Below, piece by piece: positions 18,785 through 28,954 of a stretch of 64,000 nucleotides of DNA. Numbering within the stretch: position 1 is the stretch's first letter; each line of letters starts with the position of its first letter. The stretch is from Mycobacterium sp. URHD0025 (lineage in GTDB: Bacteria > Actinomycetota > Actinomycetes > Mycobacteriales > Mycobacteriaceae): the NCBI RefSeq assembly GCF_000426065.1, contig NZ_AUEQ01000008.1, positions 248,001-312,000 of the forward strand. Reading direction: 5' to 3'. The notes under the pieces are model-generated. The model was not told where the DNA came from. It did not search any database and saw only the letters and a program-made list of their open reading frames with translations. A program made the translations under genes and the position numbers.

Positions 18785-19456
18785 TCAGGGCAGGCCGGCG
18801 GTGAACAGCGGAGCCAGTGCTGCGACCCCCGGGTTGGAGATTCCGGGCGCGGCGGCGGCCGCGGGAGCTGCCACTGCCGGGGCCGCTGCGGCGGCCGGTG
18901 CCAGCGGAGCCGCCGCGGCGGTGGCAGGCAGTGCCGTCTGAGCCGCGACCGGAGCCAGTGAGGCCAGGTCGCCCGGGATGTTCACCTTCTGGGGCAGCGG
19001 GATCGGCATCCCGGGCACCTGCGGGATCGTCAGCTCGGCTGAGGGGATCAAGGATGCGGGGCCAGTGGCCGGAGCCGTCGCGGCCGGGGCAGCGGGTGCG
19101 GCAGCCGGTGCGGCGGGCAGACCCGGCACCAGCGATCCCAAGGGCGCATTGGCCGCTGCCGGTGCGGCAGCCCCCGGGGCTTGCGGCAGTGTCACCGAAG
19201 CGGTGGCCGACGGAACCGGCGCCGGTGCGGCGGCGGGGGTGCCGGTCAACGCGGAACTCACGCCCTGCAGCAGTTGCGGCGCGGCGGCCGGCACGCCGGC
19301 GAGCTGGTTGACGATCGGCAGGTTCGGCGCGCCGGGAACGGCCGGGGCCGGAGCCACCGGTTCGGCGTTCGCTGTGGCGCTGAGGGCCAACGCGACCGGG
19401 ACTGCGCCGGCGGCCGCGATCATGCTGGTGGAAAGTGTTTTCCAGGTGAAGATCAT
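18785..19456 (-). CDS. Secreted Ala/Pro-rich protein, Rv1158c-like
   Basis: The 223-residue protein has a signal peptide (cleavage near ANAEP, residue 31) and an Ala/Pro-rich mature part without cysteines, closing in [19 protein letters not shown]. It is upstream of, and on the same strand as, the Rv1157c-like gene (41-bp gap), and the two share composition, so they may be exported together. Function unknown. Confidence 0.8.
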   Translation of the reverse strand: MIFTWKTLSTSMIAAAGAVPVALALSATANAEPVAPAPAVPGAPNLPIVNQLAGVPAAAPQLLQGVSSALTGTPAAAPAPVPSATASVTLPQAPGAAAPAAANAPLGSLVPGLPAAPAAAPAAPAATAPATGPASLIPSAELTIPQVPGMPIPLPQKVNIPGDLASLAPVAAQTALPATAAAAPLAPAAAAAPAVAAPAAAAAPGISNPGVAALAPLFTAGLP

Positions 19457-19592
19457 GGTTCTCCCAATCGGTTGCTTGCACGTCTGTAGGCGAAACTACG
19501 GAGTTACTGGTGTGACTCAAGGGACACGTGTGGCGGTTATTCAACCGTTACTGCATCGGCCGGATTCGTTACCGGGCAGTGCCTTGAGCGTG

Positions 19593-20894
19593 ATGCGCCG
19601 GCCGCGTTCGCGCCGCCGGCGCGACAAATGCGGCCGTGACGAACGGCATGCACAAGACGGCCGAAGGCGGGTCGCTAAAGTCGTCTCCGTTAACACCGAA
19701 CCGGCCACCCACGTCTCAGCAACCGCGCGGCTCTACCGTCTGGCGCCTGCGTTGCTGGTCCTCAGCGTTGCGGCGCGCCTGGCCTGGACGTACCTCGTCC
19801 CCAACGGCGCCAATTTCGTCGATCTGCATGTCTATGTCGGTGGCGCCGCCACGCTCGACGGGCACGCGGGCGCGCTCTACGACTACGTCTACGCGGACCA
19901 GACGCCGGATTTCCCACTGCCTTTCACCTATCCGCCGTTCGCCGCGGTGGTGTTCTATCCGTTGCACCTGCTGCCCTTCGGCCTGGTCGCGTTCTGCTGG
20001 CAGCTCGGCATCGTCGCCGCGCTGTACGGCGTGGCGCGGATCAGTCAGCTGTTGCTCGGCGGACCTGCGCCCCGGCGGGTCGCGATGCTGTGGACGGCCG
20101 TCGGCATCTGGACCGAACCGCTGCGCAGCACCTTCGACTACGGACAGGTCAACGTCGTCCTGGTGCTCGCGGTGCTGTACGCCGTCTACAGCAATCGCTG
20201 GTGGCTGTCAGGTCTGCTGGTGGGCCTGGCCGCGGGGGTGAAACTGACGCCCGCAGTGTCGGGGCTGTACTTCGTCGGCGCGCGTCGCTGGGCCACCGCG
20301 GTGTTCTCGGCGGTGGTGTTCTTCGGAACGGTCGCGGTTTCGGTGCTCGTGATCGGTGACGAGGCGCGCCGGTACTTCACCGAATTGCTCGGCGACGCAG
20401 ACCGGATCGGGCCGATCGGGACGTCGTTCAACCAGTCATGGCGCGGCGGGATCTCGCGCATCCTCGGCCACGACGCCGGGTACGGCCCGGCCGTGCTGCT
20501 CGGCATCGCCGTCACCGCGGTCCTCGCCGTGCTGGCGTGGCGGGCCGTCGGCGGCAGTGCCGACAGGCTCGGCGGCATCGTCATCGTCAGCCTGTTCGGG
20601 TTGCTGCTTTCACCGATTTCCTGGACGCACCACTGGGTCTGGTTGATCCCGCTGATGATCTGGTTGCTGCACGGGCCACTGGCCGAGCGGGTCGGGGCAC
20701 GAATCCTGGGCTGGGGTTGGCTGGCGCTGACACTGGTCGGGGTGCCATGGCTGCTCAGCTTCGCCCAGCCCACGATCTGGGTGATCGGCCGGCCCTGGTA
20801 TCTGGCGTGGGCCGGACTGATCTATATCGTCGCGACGCTGGCGACGCTCGCCTGGATCGCGACTAGCTCGGCTGGTCGGACAGAATCCGGTTGA
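19593..20894 (+). CDS. pimE: PimE, polyprenol-phosphate-mannose-dependent alpha-1,2-mannosyltransferase
   Basis: The 433-residue polytopic GT87 glycosyltransferase adds the fifth mannose in polar phosphatidylinositol mannoside (AcPIM5/6) synthesis on the outer face of the plasma membrane. [12 protein letters not shown] holds the probable catalytic Asp77; about ten further hydrophobic segments follow, with [20 protein letters not shown] in between. The ATG at 19593 is chosen because there is no ATG, GTG or TTG between it and the conserved region, and the length fits M. tuberculosis PimE (431). Its very basic N-terminus ([11 protein letters not shown]) is unusual. The 3' end overlaps the convergent dehydratase gene by 32 bp. 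Confidence 0.9.
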   Translation: MRRPRSRRRRDKCGRDERHAQDGRRRVAKVVSVNTEPATHVSATARLYRLAPALLVLSVAARLAWTYLVPNGANFVDLHVYVGGAATLDGHAGALYDYVYADQTPDFPLPFTYPPFAAVVFYPLHLLPFGLVAFCWQLGIVAALYGVARISQLLLGGPAPRRVAMLWTAVGIWTEPLRSTFDYGQVNVVLVLAVLYAVYSNRWWLSGLLVGLAAGVKLTPAVSGLYFVGARRWATAVFSAVVFFGTVAVSVLVIGDEARRYFTELLGDADRIGPIGTSFNQSWRGGISRILGHDAGYGPAVLLGIAVTAVLAVLAWRAVGGSADRLGGIVIVSLFGLLLSPISWTHHWVWLIPLMIWLLHGPLAERVGARILGWGWLALTLVGVPWLLSFAQPTIWVIGRPWYLAWAGLIYIVATLATLAWIATSSAGRTESG

Positions 20895-21156
20895 TCTCCG
20901 TGGCCATCTGGACGTCCTTGTCGGTGATGCCACCGGCGGAGTGCGTCACCAATGCGAAAGTGACTGTGCGCCACCGGATGTCAATATCGGGGTGATGGTC
21001 TTTCTCCTCGGCGAACTCAGCCACGCGGCGTACCGCGTCGATGCCGTCGAGAAACGTCGGGAATTTGGTGGATCTGCGCAGGGCGCCCGCCGCGCGTTCC
21101 CAGCCCGGCAGATCGGGCAGTGCGGCGTCGACCTGATCGTTCGATAACACGGCCAT
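20863..21156 (-). CDS. Pterin-4a-carbinolamine dehydratase family protein
   Basis: The 97-residue protein has the family signature [10 protein letters not shown] (about 53-62) with a later His and Asp ([12 protein letters not shown]), all catalytic positions present. In other organisms this enzyme recycles tetrahydrobiopterin; mycobacteria lack phenylalanine hydroxylase as a rule, and relatives have been tied to molybdopterin or folate chemistry. It matches Rv1159A by position. It is convergent with pimE and its stop lies inside pimE. Confidence 0.87.
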   Translation of the reverse strand: MAVLSNDQVDAALPDLPGWERAAGALRRSTKFPTFLDGIDAVRRVAEFAEEKDHHPDIDIRWRTVTFALVTHSAGGITDKDVQMATEINRILSDQPS

Positions 21157-21183
21157 ATGCCCGACGGTATACCGTCAGGCGCG

Positions 21184-21600
21184 ATGGATCAGCAGATCGT
21201 GGTGGCCGGTGCCCTGTTCTCGCAGGCCGGCCTGTTGGTCGCGCAACGGCAGCGGCCCCCGGAGTTGGCCGGTCTGTGGGAGTTGCCGGGCGGCAAGGTC
21301 GCTGCCGACGAGAGCGACGCGGAGGCCCTGACCCGCGAACTCCGGGAGGAACTGGGCGTCGAGGTGACCGTCGGTGGGCGCCTGGGCGCGGATGTCGCAC
21401 TGAACGCGGGCATGACGCTGCGTGCCTACCGCGTCAGCCTCGCCTCGGGCACACCGCAGGCGCATGATCACCGGGCGCTGCGGTGGGTGACGGTCGACGA
21501 ACTCGACGAGCTCGCTTGGGTACCCGCCGACCGGGCCTGGCTCGCGGATCTGGCCGAAGCGCTGACCTCGTGGCCGGTCAGATCACCGATGGCGGATTAG
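21184..21600 (+). CDS. mutT2: MutT2, NUDIX nucleotide hydrolase
   Basis: The 138-residue protein carries a full Nudix box starting GGKVAADE and ending RELREELGV (about 36-59), and the MutT-type RPPELAGLWELPGG. In mycobacteria MutT2 hydrolyses CTP, dCTP and 5-methyl-dCTP and possibly 8-oxo-dGTP. The ATG at 21184 is chosen over the one 27 bp upstream because homologues begin at (D/N)QQIVVAGA. It is divergent from the dehydratase gene and followed by 147 bp before narK. Confidence 0.87.
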   Translation: MDQQIVVAGALFSQAGLLVAQRQRPPELAGLWELPGGKVAADESDAEALTRELREELGVEVTVGGRLGADVALNAGMTLRAYRVSLASGTPQAHDHRALRWVTVDELDELAWVPADRAWLADLAEALTSWPVRSPMAD

Positions 21601-21747
21601 GCCGATTCGCGGGCGCACCGAGTTACTCGTTGGGGCACAACAGGATTAATTTCGGCACACCGATGTTGCGGATTACATTTCCATGAAGCTGCCCGCAACG
21701 TTTCCGGGAAAATGACGCGACCGCGCCGAACATGATGTTTTGCTGGG

Positions 21748-22974
21748 GTGGTGACCACGGCAAGTACGCCGTACCTGGGCCAAGGGCAGAGTTTGAATCT
21801 CGTGCTGGCCACCTGGGTCTCGGCCATCAATTTCTGGGCCTGGAACATGATCGGCCCGCTGTCCACCACATACGCCGGCGACATGAAGCTGAGCAGCACG
21901 CAGGCATCGATGCTCGTCGCGACCCCGATCCTGGTCGGATCGCTCGGCCGGGTGGCAGTCGGCGCGCTGACCGACAGGTACGGCGGACGCACGATGTTCC
22001 TGGCGGTGACGCTGGCCTCGATCGTGCCGGTGCTGGCCGTCGGCGCGGCAGGCGAGGCCAGGTCTTACCCGCTGTTGTTGGTGTGCGGGTTTTTCCTGGG
22101 CATCGCGGGCACCATCTTCGCGGTCGGAATCCCGTTCGCCAACAACTGGTATGAGCCCTCGCGCCGCGGCTACGCCACCGGCGTGTTCGGTATGGGCATG
22201 GTCGGCACGGCCTTGTCGGCGTTCTTCACGCCGAGATTCGTCCGCTGGTTCGGGTTGTTCCCCACCCATCTCATCATCGCGGTCGCGCTGGCGCTGACGG
22301 CGGTGCTGTGCTTGGTGGCAATGCGCAATTCACCGGCGTTCCAGCCGAATACCGATCCGGTGATACCCAAACTCATATCGGCGCTGAAGCTACCGGTGAC
22401 ATGGGAGATGTCGTTCCTGTACGCGGTGGTTTTCGGTGGATTCGTCGCGTTCAGCAATTACCTGCCGACCTACATCAAGAACGTGTACGAGTTCTCCGCC
22501 GTCCAAGCCGGTAGCCGTACAGCGGGATTCGCGTTGGCCGCAGTGCTGGCCCGGCCCATCGGCGGCGCGCTGTCGGACCGGATCCCGCCCAAGTACGTGG
22601 TGCTCACCTCCTTCGCCGGAACCGCCGTGCTCGCGTTCGTCGCCATATTCCAACCGCCGCCCGATGTATGGTCGGCGGCGACGTTCATCGGCCTGGCGAT
22701 CTTCCTGGGCATCGGCACCGGCGGCGTGTTCGCCTGGGTGGCCCGCCGGTCACCTGCCAAGGAGGTCGGCTCGATCACCGGGATCGTCGCTGCCGCAGGC
22801 GGTTTGGGTGGCTACTTCCCGCCGCTGGTGATGGGTGCGACGTACGACGCAGTGGACCACGACTATTCAGTCGGGCTTGTGCTGCTCGTGGCGACGGCAC
22901 TGCTGGCGTTCGGCTACACCGCACTCCGGTTACACGCGCACGAGCCCGAGCGGGCCAAGGAGGCGCCTCAATGA
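21748..22974 (+). CDS. narK: NarK-type nitrate/nitrite transporter (MFS)
   Basis: The 408-residue protein has twelve membrane segments and nitrate/nitrite-porter features: NFWAWNMIGPLS, RVAVGALTDRYGGR in loop 2-3, GIPFANNWYEPSRRG and GVFGMGMVGTA. It would import nitrate or exchange it for nitrite. Its stop overlaps the narG start (ATGA), so it is the first gene of a narK-narG-narH-narJ-narI operon, different from M. tuberculosis, where narK2 lies elsewhere. Translation may start at GTG 21748 or the next codon, also GTG. Confidence 0.88.
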   Translation: MVTTASTPYLGQGQSLNLVLATWVSAINFWAWNMIGPLSTTYAGDMKLSSTQASMLVATPILVGSLGRVAVGALTDRYGGRTMFLAVTLASIVPVLAVGAAGEARSYPLLLVCGFFLGIAGTIFAVGIPFANNWYEPSRRGYATGVFGMGMVGTALSAFFTPRFVRWFGLFPTHLIIAVALALTAVLCLVAMRNSPAFQPNTDPVIPKLISALKLPVTWEMSFLYAVVFGGFVAFSNYLPTYIKNVYEFSAVQAGSRTAGFALAAVLARPIGGALSDRIPPKYVVLTSFAGTAVLAFVAIFQPPPDVWSAATFIGLAIFLGIGTGGVFAWVARRSPAKEVGSITGIVAAAGGLGGYFPPLVMGATYDAVDHDYSVGLVLLVATALLAFGYTALRLHAHEPERAKEAPQ

Positions 22975-25900
22975 CCAAGCCCCACATCGGCGGACCGATC
23001 GAGGAACTGCTCGAACGCAGTGGCAGGTTCTTCACCGCCGGTGAGTTCTCCAGTGATCTGCGTACGGTCACCCGTCAGGGCGGACGTCAGGGCGACGTGT
23101 TCTACCGCGACCGCTGGAGTCACGACAAGGTGGTCCGATCGACCCACGGCGTCAACTGCACAGGGTCGTGCTCATGGAAGATCTACGTCAAGGACGGCAT
23201 CATCACCTGGGAGACCCAGGAGACGGACTATCCATCGGTGGGTCCCGACCGTCCCGAGTACGAGCCGCGCGGCTGTCCGCGCGGTGCCGCGTTCTCGTGG
23301 TACACCTACTCGCCGACGCGGGTGCGGTATCCGTATGCGCGCGGCGTGCTGGTCGAGATGTACCGGGAAGCCAAGGCGCGCTTGAAGGATCCGGTTCTGG
23401 CGTGGGCCGATATTCAAGCTGACCCCGAGCGCCGCAAGCGCTACCACCAGGCCCGTGGCAAGGGTGGCCTGGTCCGGGTCAGCTGGACCGAGGCCACCGA
23501 GATGATCGCCGCCGCACACGTGCACACCATCAAGACCTACGGGCCGGACCGGGTGACCGGATTCTCGCCGATCCCGGCGATGTCGATGGTGTCGTTCGCG
23601 GCCGGGTCCCGGTTCGTGGAACTCATCGGCGGGGTGATGACATCGTTCTACGACTGGTACGCCGATCTGCCGGTGGCCTCGCCGCAGGTGTTCGGCGATC
23701 AGACCGATGTGCCGGAGTCAGGCGACTGGTGGGACGCGGCGTATCTGATGATGTGGGGTTCCAACGTTCCCGTGACGCGCACGCCCGACGCGCACTGGAT
23801 GGCCGAGGTGCGCTACCGCGGCACGAAAGTGGTGACGGTCAGCCCGGATTACGCCGACAACACCAAGTTCGCCGACGAGTGGATGCCGTGTGCGGCGGGC
23901 ACCGACGGCGCGCTGGCGATGGCCATGGGGCACGTGATCCTCGACGAATGCTTTGTGCAGAAACGCGTGCCGTTCTTCGTCGACTACGTCCGCCAATTCA
24001 CCGATCTGCCGTTCCTGGTGAAGCTCGAAGAGCGCGACGGCGTGCTGGTTCCCGGTAAGAACCTGACTGCGGCCGACCTCGGCGGCCCCGTGGCCGAACA
24101 GGAGAACGCGGCGTTCAAACCCGTACTGCTCGACAGTGCAAGCGGCAGCGTCGCAGTGCCGCAGGGCTCGCTCGGCTTCCGTTACGGCAGTGACGGTGTC
24201 GGCAAGTGGAACCTCGATCTGGAAAACCTGTCTCCGGCGCTGACCGTGTTGGGCGACACCTTCGAGACCGCCGAGATCACGCTGCCGCTCTTCGACACCG
24301 TCGACGGCAGTGGCGCGACCATGCGGCGCGGCGTCCCGGTGCGGCGGGTCGGCGATCACCGCGTGTGCACGGTGTTCGATCTGATGCTGGCCCAGTACGG
24401 CGTGCACCGGCCCGGCCTGCCCGGGGACTGGCCCACCGGTTACGACGACGCCACCCGGCCCTACACCCCGGCCTGGCAAGAGCAGATCACCGGAGTGTCG
24501 GCCGCTCAGGCGATCCGGGTGGCGCGTGAGTTCGCCCGCAACGCCGAGGAATCCGGCGGCCGGTCGATGATCATCATGGGCGCCGGCATCTGCCAGTGGT
24601 TCCACGGCGACGCCACCTACCGGGCGGTGCTGGCGATGCTGATGCTCACCGGTTCGATGGGCCGCAACGGCGGCGGCTGGGCGCATTACGTGGGTCAGGA
24701 GAAGTGCCGTCCCGTCACCGGGTGGGCCGCGATGGCGATGGGCACGGACTGGTCGCGCCCGCCACGACAGATGGCCGGGACGTCGTACTGGTACGCCCAC
24801 ACCGATCAGTGGCGCTATGACGGCTACCGTGCGGACGCCCTGTCCAGCCCGGTCGGCCGTGGTCGATTCCGCGACAAGCACACGATGGACGTGCTGACTT
24901 CGGCGGTGGCCATGGGATGGACACCGTTCTACCCGCAGTTCGACCGTTCCAGTCTGGATGTGGTCGACGAGGCCAAGGCGGCAGGCCAGGACGTGCCCGA
25001 CTATGTGGCCGGCCAATTGGCAAGCGGCGGGCTCAAACTCGCGGTCACCGATCCGGACAATCCGGCCAACTGGCCGCGTGTGCTCAATGTCTGGCGGGCC
25101 AACCTGCTGGGCTCGTCCAGTAAGGGCAACGAGTACTTCCTGCGTCACCTGCTGGGCACGACATCGAACGTGCAGGCCGAACCGACCGGAGAGGAGTTGC
25201 GGCCCAACGACGTGGCGTGGACCGACGACATTCCCGAGGGCAAGCTGGACCTGCTGATGTCGATCGACTTCCGGATGACCTCGACGACGCTGCTCTCCGA
25301 TGTGGTGCTGCCCGCGGCGACCTGGTACGAGAAGGCGGACCTGTCCAGCACCGACATGCATCCGTATGTGCACGCGTTCAGCCCGGCCGTGGACCCGCCC
25401 TGGGAAACCCGTTCGGACTTCGAGGCTTTCGGCGCGATCGCCCGCGCCTTCAGCGCGCTGGCCGCCCGTCACCTGGGCACCCGCACCGATGTGGTGATGG
25501 GCACGCTGCAGCACGACACCCCCGCTGCGATGGCCTGTCCCGGTGGTACCGAACATGATTGGCGAGCGACGGGCGAAACGCCGGTGCCCGGCAAGACGAT
25601 GGGCCCGTTGGCGGTCGTCGAGCGAGATTACCCGGCGATCGCCGAGAAATGGGCGGCCCTGGGTCCGTTGGTCGAGACCCTGGGGCTGACCACCAAGGGC
25701 ATCACCACCCACCCCGACCAGGAGGTCGGCGAACTCGCCGCGAAGTTCGGTGTGATGGATTCCGGTGCGGCACAGGGCCGTCCCGCCATCACCACCGCGG
25801 AGCGGATGGTCGACGTCATCCTGGCGTTGTCGGGCACCTCGAACGGCCGGCTGGCGGTGCAGGGATTCAAGGAGCTGGAGAAGCGCACCGGGCGCAAGCT

Positions 25901-26657
25901 GGTGCACCTGGCCGAAGGCAGCGAGGAGCGCCGGATCACCTACGCCGACACCCAGGCCCGTCCGGTCCCGGTGATCACCAGCCCGGAGTGGTCGGGCAGT
26001 GAAACCGGTGGGCGCCGCTACGCGCCTTTCACGGTCAACATCGAGGAGCTGAAACCGTTCCACACCCTCACCGGACGCATGCACTTCTATGTCGACCACG
26101 ACTGGTTGGAGGAACTCGGCGAGCAGCTGCCGATCTACCGGCCTCCGCTGGACATGGCGCGGTTGTTCGGCGAATCCAAGCTGGGCCGCGACGGTATCGG
26201 CCTGACTGTGCGGTACCTGACCCCGCATTCCAAGTGGTCGATCCACTCGGAGTACCAGGACAACCTGTTCATGTTGTCGCTGTCCCGCGGTGGTCCCACC
26301 ATGTGGATGAGCCCGCCGGATGCGGCGAAGATCGAAGTGAAGGACAACGATTGGATCGAGGCGGTGAACCGCAACGGGGTGCTGGTCTGCCGGGCGGTGG
26401 TCAGCCACCGCATGCCCGAAGGCGTGGTGTACGTCTACCACGCACAGGAACGGACCATCGACGTACCGCTGACGGAGACCACCGGAACCCGCGGCGGTAT
26501 CCACAATTCGCTGACCCGGCTGCTGGTCAAACCCAGCCACCTCGCCGGCGGGTACGCCCAGCACTCGTTTGCCTGGAACTATCTCGGCCCCACCGGAAAT
26601 CAGCGTGATGAGGTCACGGTCGTCCGGCGTCGATCGCAGGAGGTGCGATACCAGTGA
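22971..26657 (+). CDS. narG: Respiratory nitrate reductase alpha subunit NarG
   Basis: The 1228-residue catalytic subunit carries Mo-bisMGD and the FS0 [4Fe-4S] cluster, whose ligands are His59, Cys63, Cys67 (HGVNCTGSC) and Cys102 (GCPRGA). SPDYADNTKFADEW holds the Asp expected to ligate molybdenum. There is no twin-arginine leader as such, but the N-terminal remnant is like E. coli NarG, so the active site faces the cytoplasm. The ATG at 22971 has AAGGAGG upstream and overlaps narK. It reduces nitrate to nitrite with electrons from menaquinol via NarH and NarI. Confidence 0.96.
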   Translation: MTKPHIGGPIEELLERSGRFFTAGEFSSDLRTVTRQGGRQGDVFYRDRWSHDKVVRSTHGVNCTGSCSWKIYVKDGIITWETQETDYPSVGPDRPEYEPRGCPRGAAFSWYTYSPTRVRYPYARGVLVEMYREAKARLKDPVLAWADIQADPERRKRYHQARGKGGLVRVSWTEATEMIAAAHVHTIKTYGPDRVTGFSPIPAMSMVSFAAGSRFVELIGGVMTSFYDWYADLPVASPQVFGDQTDVPESGDWWDAAYLMMWGSNVPVTRTPDAHWMAEVRYRGTKVVTVSPDYADNTKFADEWMPCAAGTDGALAMAMGHVILDECFVQKRVPFFVDYVRQFTDLPFLVKLEERDGVLVPGKNLTAADLGGPVAEQENAAFKPVLLDSASGSVAVPQGSLGFRYGSDGVGKWNLDLENLSPALTVLGDTFETAEITLPLFDTVDGSGATMRRGVPVRRVGDHRVCTVFDLMLAQYGVHRPGLPGDWPTGYDDATRPYTPAWQEQITGVSAAQAIRVAREFARNAEESGGRSMIIMGAGICQWFHGDATYRAVLAMLMLTGSMGRNGGGWAHYVGQEKCRPVTGWAAMAMGTDWSRPPRQMAGTSYWYAHTDQWRYDGYRADALSSPVGRGRFRDKHTMDVLTSAVAMGWTPFYPQFDRSSLDVVDEAKAAGQDVPDYVAGQLASGGLKLAVTDPDNPANWPRVLNVWRANLLGSSSKGNEYFLRHLLGTTSNVQAEPTGEELRPNDVAWTDDIPEGKLDLLMSIDFRMTSTTLLSDVVLPAATWYEKADLSSTDMHPYVHAFSPAVDPPWETRSDFEAFGAIARAFSALAARHLGTRTDVVMGTLQHDTPAAMACPGGTEHDWRATGETPVPGKTMGPLAVVERDYPAIAEKWAALGPLVETLGLTTKGITTHPDQEVGELAAKFGVMDSGAAQGRPAITTAERMVDVILALSGTSNGRLAVQGFKELEKRTGRKLVHLAEGSEERRITYADTQARPVPVITSPEWSGSETGGRRYAPFTVNIEELKPFHTLTGRMHFYVDHDWLEELGEQLPIYRPPLDMARLFGESKLGRDGIGLTVRYLTPHSKWSIHSEYQDNLFMLSLSRGGPTMWMSPPDAAKIEVKDNDWIEAVNRNGVLVCRAVVSHRMPEGVVYVYHAQERTIDVPLTETTGTRGGIHNSLTRLLVKPSHLAGGYAQHSFAWNYLGPTGNQRDEVTVVRRRSQEVRYQ

Positions 26658-28303
26658 AGGTCATGGCCCAGATGGCGATGGTGATGAACCTCGACAAGTG
26701 CATCGGGTGTCAGACCTGTTCGGTGACGTGTAAACAGGCCTGGACCAACCGGGCCGGCACCGAGTACGTCTGGTTCAACAACGTCGAAACCCGTCCCGGG
26801 CAGGGTTATCCCCGTACCTACGAGGATCAGGAGAAGTGGCGTGGGGGTTGGCGGCTGGACCGCCGCGGCCGGTTGCGGCTGCGCGACGGTGGCCGGCTGG
26901 CCAAGCTGGCCAGGATCTTCGCGAACCCGAAGCTGCCGTCGATCGATGACTACTACGAGCCATGGACGTACGACTACGAGAACCTGACGTCGGCGCCGCT
27001 GGGTGAGCACTTTCCCACCGCACCGCCGCGCAGCCTCATCACCGGCAAACCGATGAAGGTGTCGTGGTCGGCGAACTGGGACGACGATCTGGCCGGCTCA
27101 CCGGAAATCGTTCCGGGGGATCCGATCCTCAAGCAGGTCAGCGAGCAGATCAAACTCGAGCTCGAGCAGACGTTCATGTTCTATCTGCCCCGGATCTGCG
27201 AACACTGCCTGAACCCGTCGTGTGTGGCGTCCTGCCCGTCGGGTGCGATGTACAAGCGTTCAGAAGACGGCATCGTGCTGGTCGATCAGGATCGCTGCCG
27301 GGGCTGGCGCATGTGTGTATCCGGATGTCCTTACAAGAAGGTGTATTTCAACCACAAGACCGGCAAGGCCGAGAAGTGCACGTTGTGTTATCCACGCATC
27401 GAGGTCGGGTTGCCCACGGTGTGCTCGGAAACCTGCGTGGGCCGGTTGCGCTACCTCGGACTGGTGTTCTACGACGTCGACCGGGTACTGGATGCGGCGT
27501 CGGTGCCCGATGAGAAGGACCTGTACGAGGCACAGCGCCAGATCCTGCTGGATCCGGCCGATCCCGAGGTGATCGCCGGTGCCCGGGCCGAGGGCATCTC
27601 CGATGAGTGGATCGAGGCCGCTCAACGTTCACCGGTGTACAAGCTCATCCACACCTATGGCGTTGCGTTGCCGCTGCATCCGGAATTCCGGACGGTGCCG
27701 ATGGTGTGGTACATCCCACCGCTGTCGCCGGTCGTCGACGCGGTCAGCCGCGACGGGCATGACGGCGAGGACGTCGGCAATCTCTTCGGGGCGCTGGAGG
27801 CTTTGCGTATCCCGATCGAATACCTGGCCGGGTTGTTCACCGCGGGGGACACCGCCGTCGTCGAAGGGGTGCTCCGACGTTTGGCGGCGATGAGGTCCTA
27901 CATGCGCGACATCAACCTGGGCCGGCAGACGCAGCCGCACATCCCGGCCGCGGTGGGCATGACCGAGGAGCAGACCTACGAGATGTACCGGCTGCTGGCA
28001 CTCGCGAAATACGAGGAGCGCTACGTCATTCCGACCGCATACAGCTCCGAGGCGATACCTGGCGCGGAAGAACCCGGCTGCTCGCTGTCCTTCGAAGGGG
28101 GACCGGGAATGTATGAGTCGGGTCCGTTCGGCGAGGCCAGCGGCGGGCCGGTACCGGTGGCGGTGGAGACCTTCCACGCGCTGCAACACCGGCAGACCAG
28201 CGGCGGGATGGCCGCCAACGCCGAACGGCCGTCTCGCGTCAACCTGCTCAACTGGGACGGCAGGGGAGTGCCGTCGGGCATGTTCCCTGGGGGTGATCAG
28301 TGA
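26654..28303 (+). CDS. narH: Respiratory nitrate reductase beta subunit NarH
   Basis: The 549-residue iron-sulfur subunit has four Cys clusters: CIGCQTCSVTC (Cys16, 19, 22, 26), CEHCLNPSCVASC, CRGWRMCVSGC and CTLCYPR with later Cys residues. The Trp in CRGW replaces a cysteine, as in NarH proteins whose cluster FS4 is [3Fe-4S]. The GTG start overlaps narG by 4 bp. It passes electrons from haem b of NarI to NarG. Confidence 0.96.
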   Translation: MKVMAQMAMVMNLDKCIGCQTCSVTCKQAWTNRAGTEYVWFNNVETRPGQGYPRTYEDQEKWRGGWRLDRRGRLRLRDGGRLAKLARIFANPKLPSIDDYYEPWTYDYENLTSAPLGEHFPTAPPRSLITGKPMKVSWSANWDDDLAGSPEIVPGDPILKQVSEQIKLELEQTFMFYLPRICEHCLNPSCVASCPSGAMYKRSEDGIVLVDQDRCRGWRMCVSGCPYKKVYFNHKTGKAEKCTLCYPRIEVGLPTVCSETCVGRLRYLGLVFYDVDRVLDAASVPDEKDLYEAQRQILLDPADPEVIAGARAEGISDEWIEAAQRSPVYKLIHTYGVALPLHPEFRTVPMVWYIPPLSPVVDAVSRDGHDGEDVGNLFGALEALRIPIEYLAGLFTAGDTAVVEGVLRRLAAMRSYMRDINLGRQTQPHIPAAVGMTEEQTYEMYRLLALAKYEERYVIPTAYSSEAIPGAEEPGCSLSFEGGPGMYESGPFGEASGGPVPVAVETFHALQHRQTSGGMAANAERPSRVNLLNWDGRGVPSGMFPGGDQ

Positions 28304-28941
28304 TGAAGCTTCGCAACCGAACCCGCGACCAAACGATGCAGCACCGCCTGGTGTGGCAGGCGGCTTCGCTGATGCTCGCCTACCCGGACGACCACCATGC
28401 CGACCGGCTGCAGACCGCGGCGCGTCTGCTGGACCATGTCACGGGGGAGCCCAGGGCGCTGCTCGGCGAAACCGTTGTCGGACTGAGCCTTCGACCGACC
28501 ATGCAGCTACAGCAGGAGTATGTCGAGACCTTCGACCTGCAGAAGCGGTGCACCATGCTCCTGACCTACTGGACGTCGGGGGACACCAGGAACCGCGGCG
28601 CGGACATGGTCGAATTCACCCAGACTTACCGTGCCTCAGGCGTTGAGATCCCTAAAGGCGAAGCACCCGACCATCTTCCGGTGGTACTGGAATTCGCCGC
28701 GACGGTCGACCCGGATGCGGGCCGGCGGCTGCTCAACAAGTACCGCCTGCCGATCGGTGTGGTGGCCCGGGCGTTGGCCGAGCGGACGTCGCCCTACGCC
28801 CCCGTTGTCACAGCCGTGAACGCAACCCTGCCACCCCTGGCTTCGGTGGACGACGTGTCGCGATTGATGATGGCCGGTCCGCCTGCTGAATCCGTTGGGC
28901 TGCAGCCATTTCAATTGACAGTGCCGCCGCGAAGGGTATGA
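28300..28941 (+). CDS. narJ: Nitrate reductase assembly chaperone NarJ
   Basis: The 213-residue all-helical protein shows the NarJ/TorD pattern LVWQAASLMLAYPDD near residue 16 and LQQEYVETFDLQKRCTMLLTY (about 69-89, given in part), with the conserved LPVVLEFAA. NarJ binds apo-NarG and guides insertion of the molybdenum cofactor. The gene starts GTG-ATG, overlapping narH by 4 bp; either codon may be used. Confidence 0.93.
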   Translation: MMKLRNRTRDQTMQHRLVWQAASLMLAYPDDHHADRLQTAARLLDHVTGEPRALLGETVVGLSLRPTMQLQQEYVETFDLQKRCTMLLTYWTSGDTRNRGADMVEFTQTYRASGVEIPKGEAPDHLPVVLEFAATVDPDAGRRLLNKYRLPIGVVARALAERTSPYAPVVTAVNATLPPLASVDDVSRLMMAGPPAESVGLQPFQLTVPPRRV

Positions 28942-28954
28942 GGAGGCCGGGGAG

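Noticed and set aside
18978..19592. Upstream extension of the pimE frame
   Set aside because: It runs antisense to the Rv1158c-like gene; homologue length supports the ATG at 19593.
21600..21747. DosR or GlnR site before narK
   Set aside because: No GGGAC-type or GTNAC-type pair with acceptable match was found; only a weak 7-bp inverted repeat.
23718..26564. Long open frame antisense to narG (948 codons)
   Set aside because: High-GC antisense frame produced by codon bias; narG on the other strand is fully recognisable.
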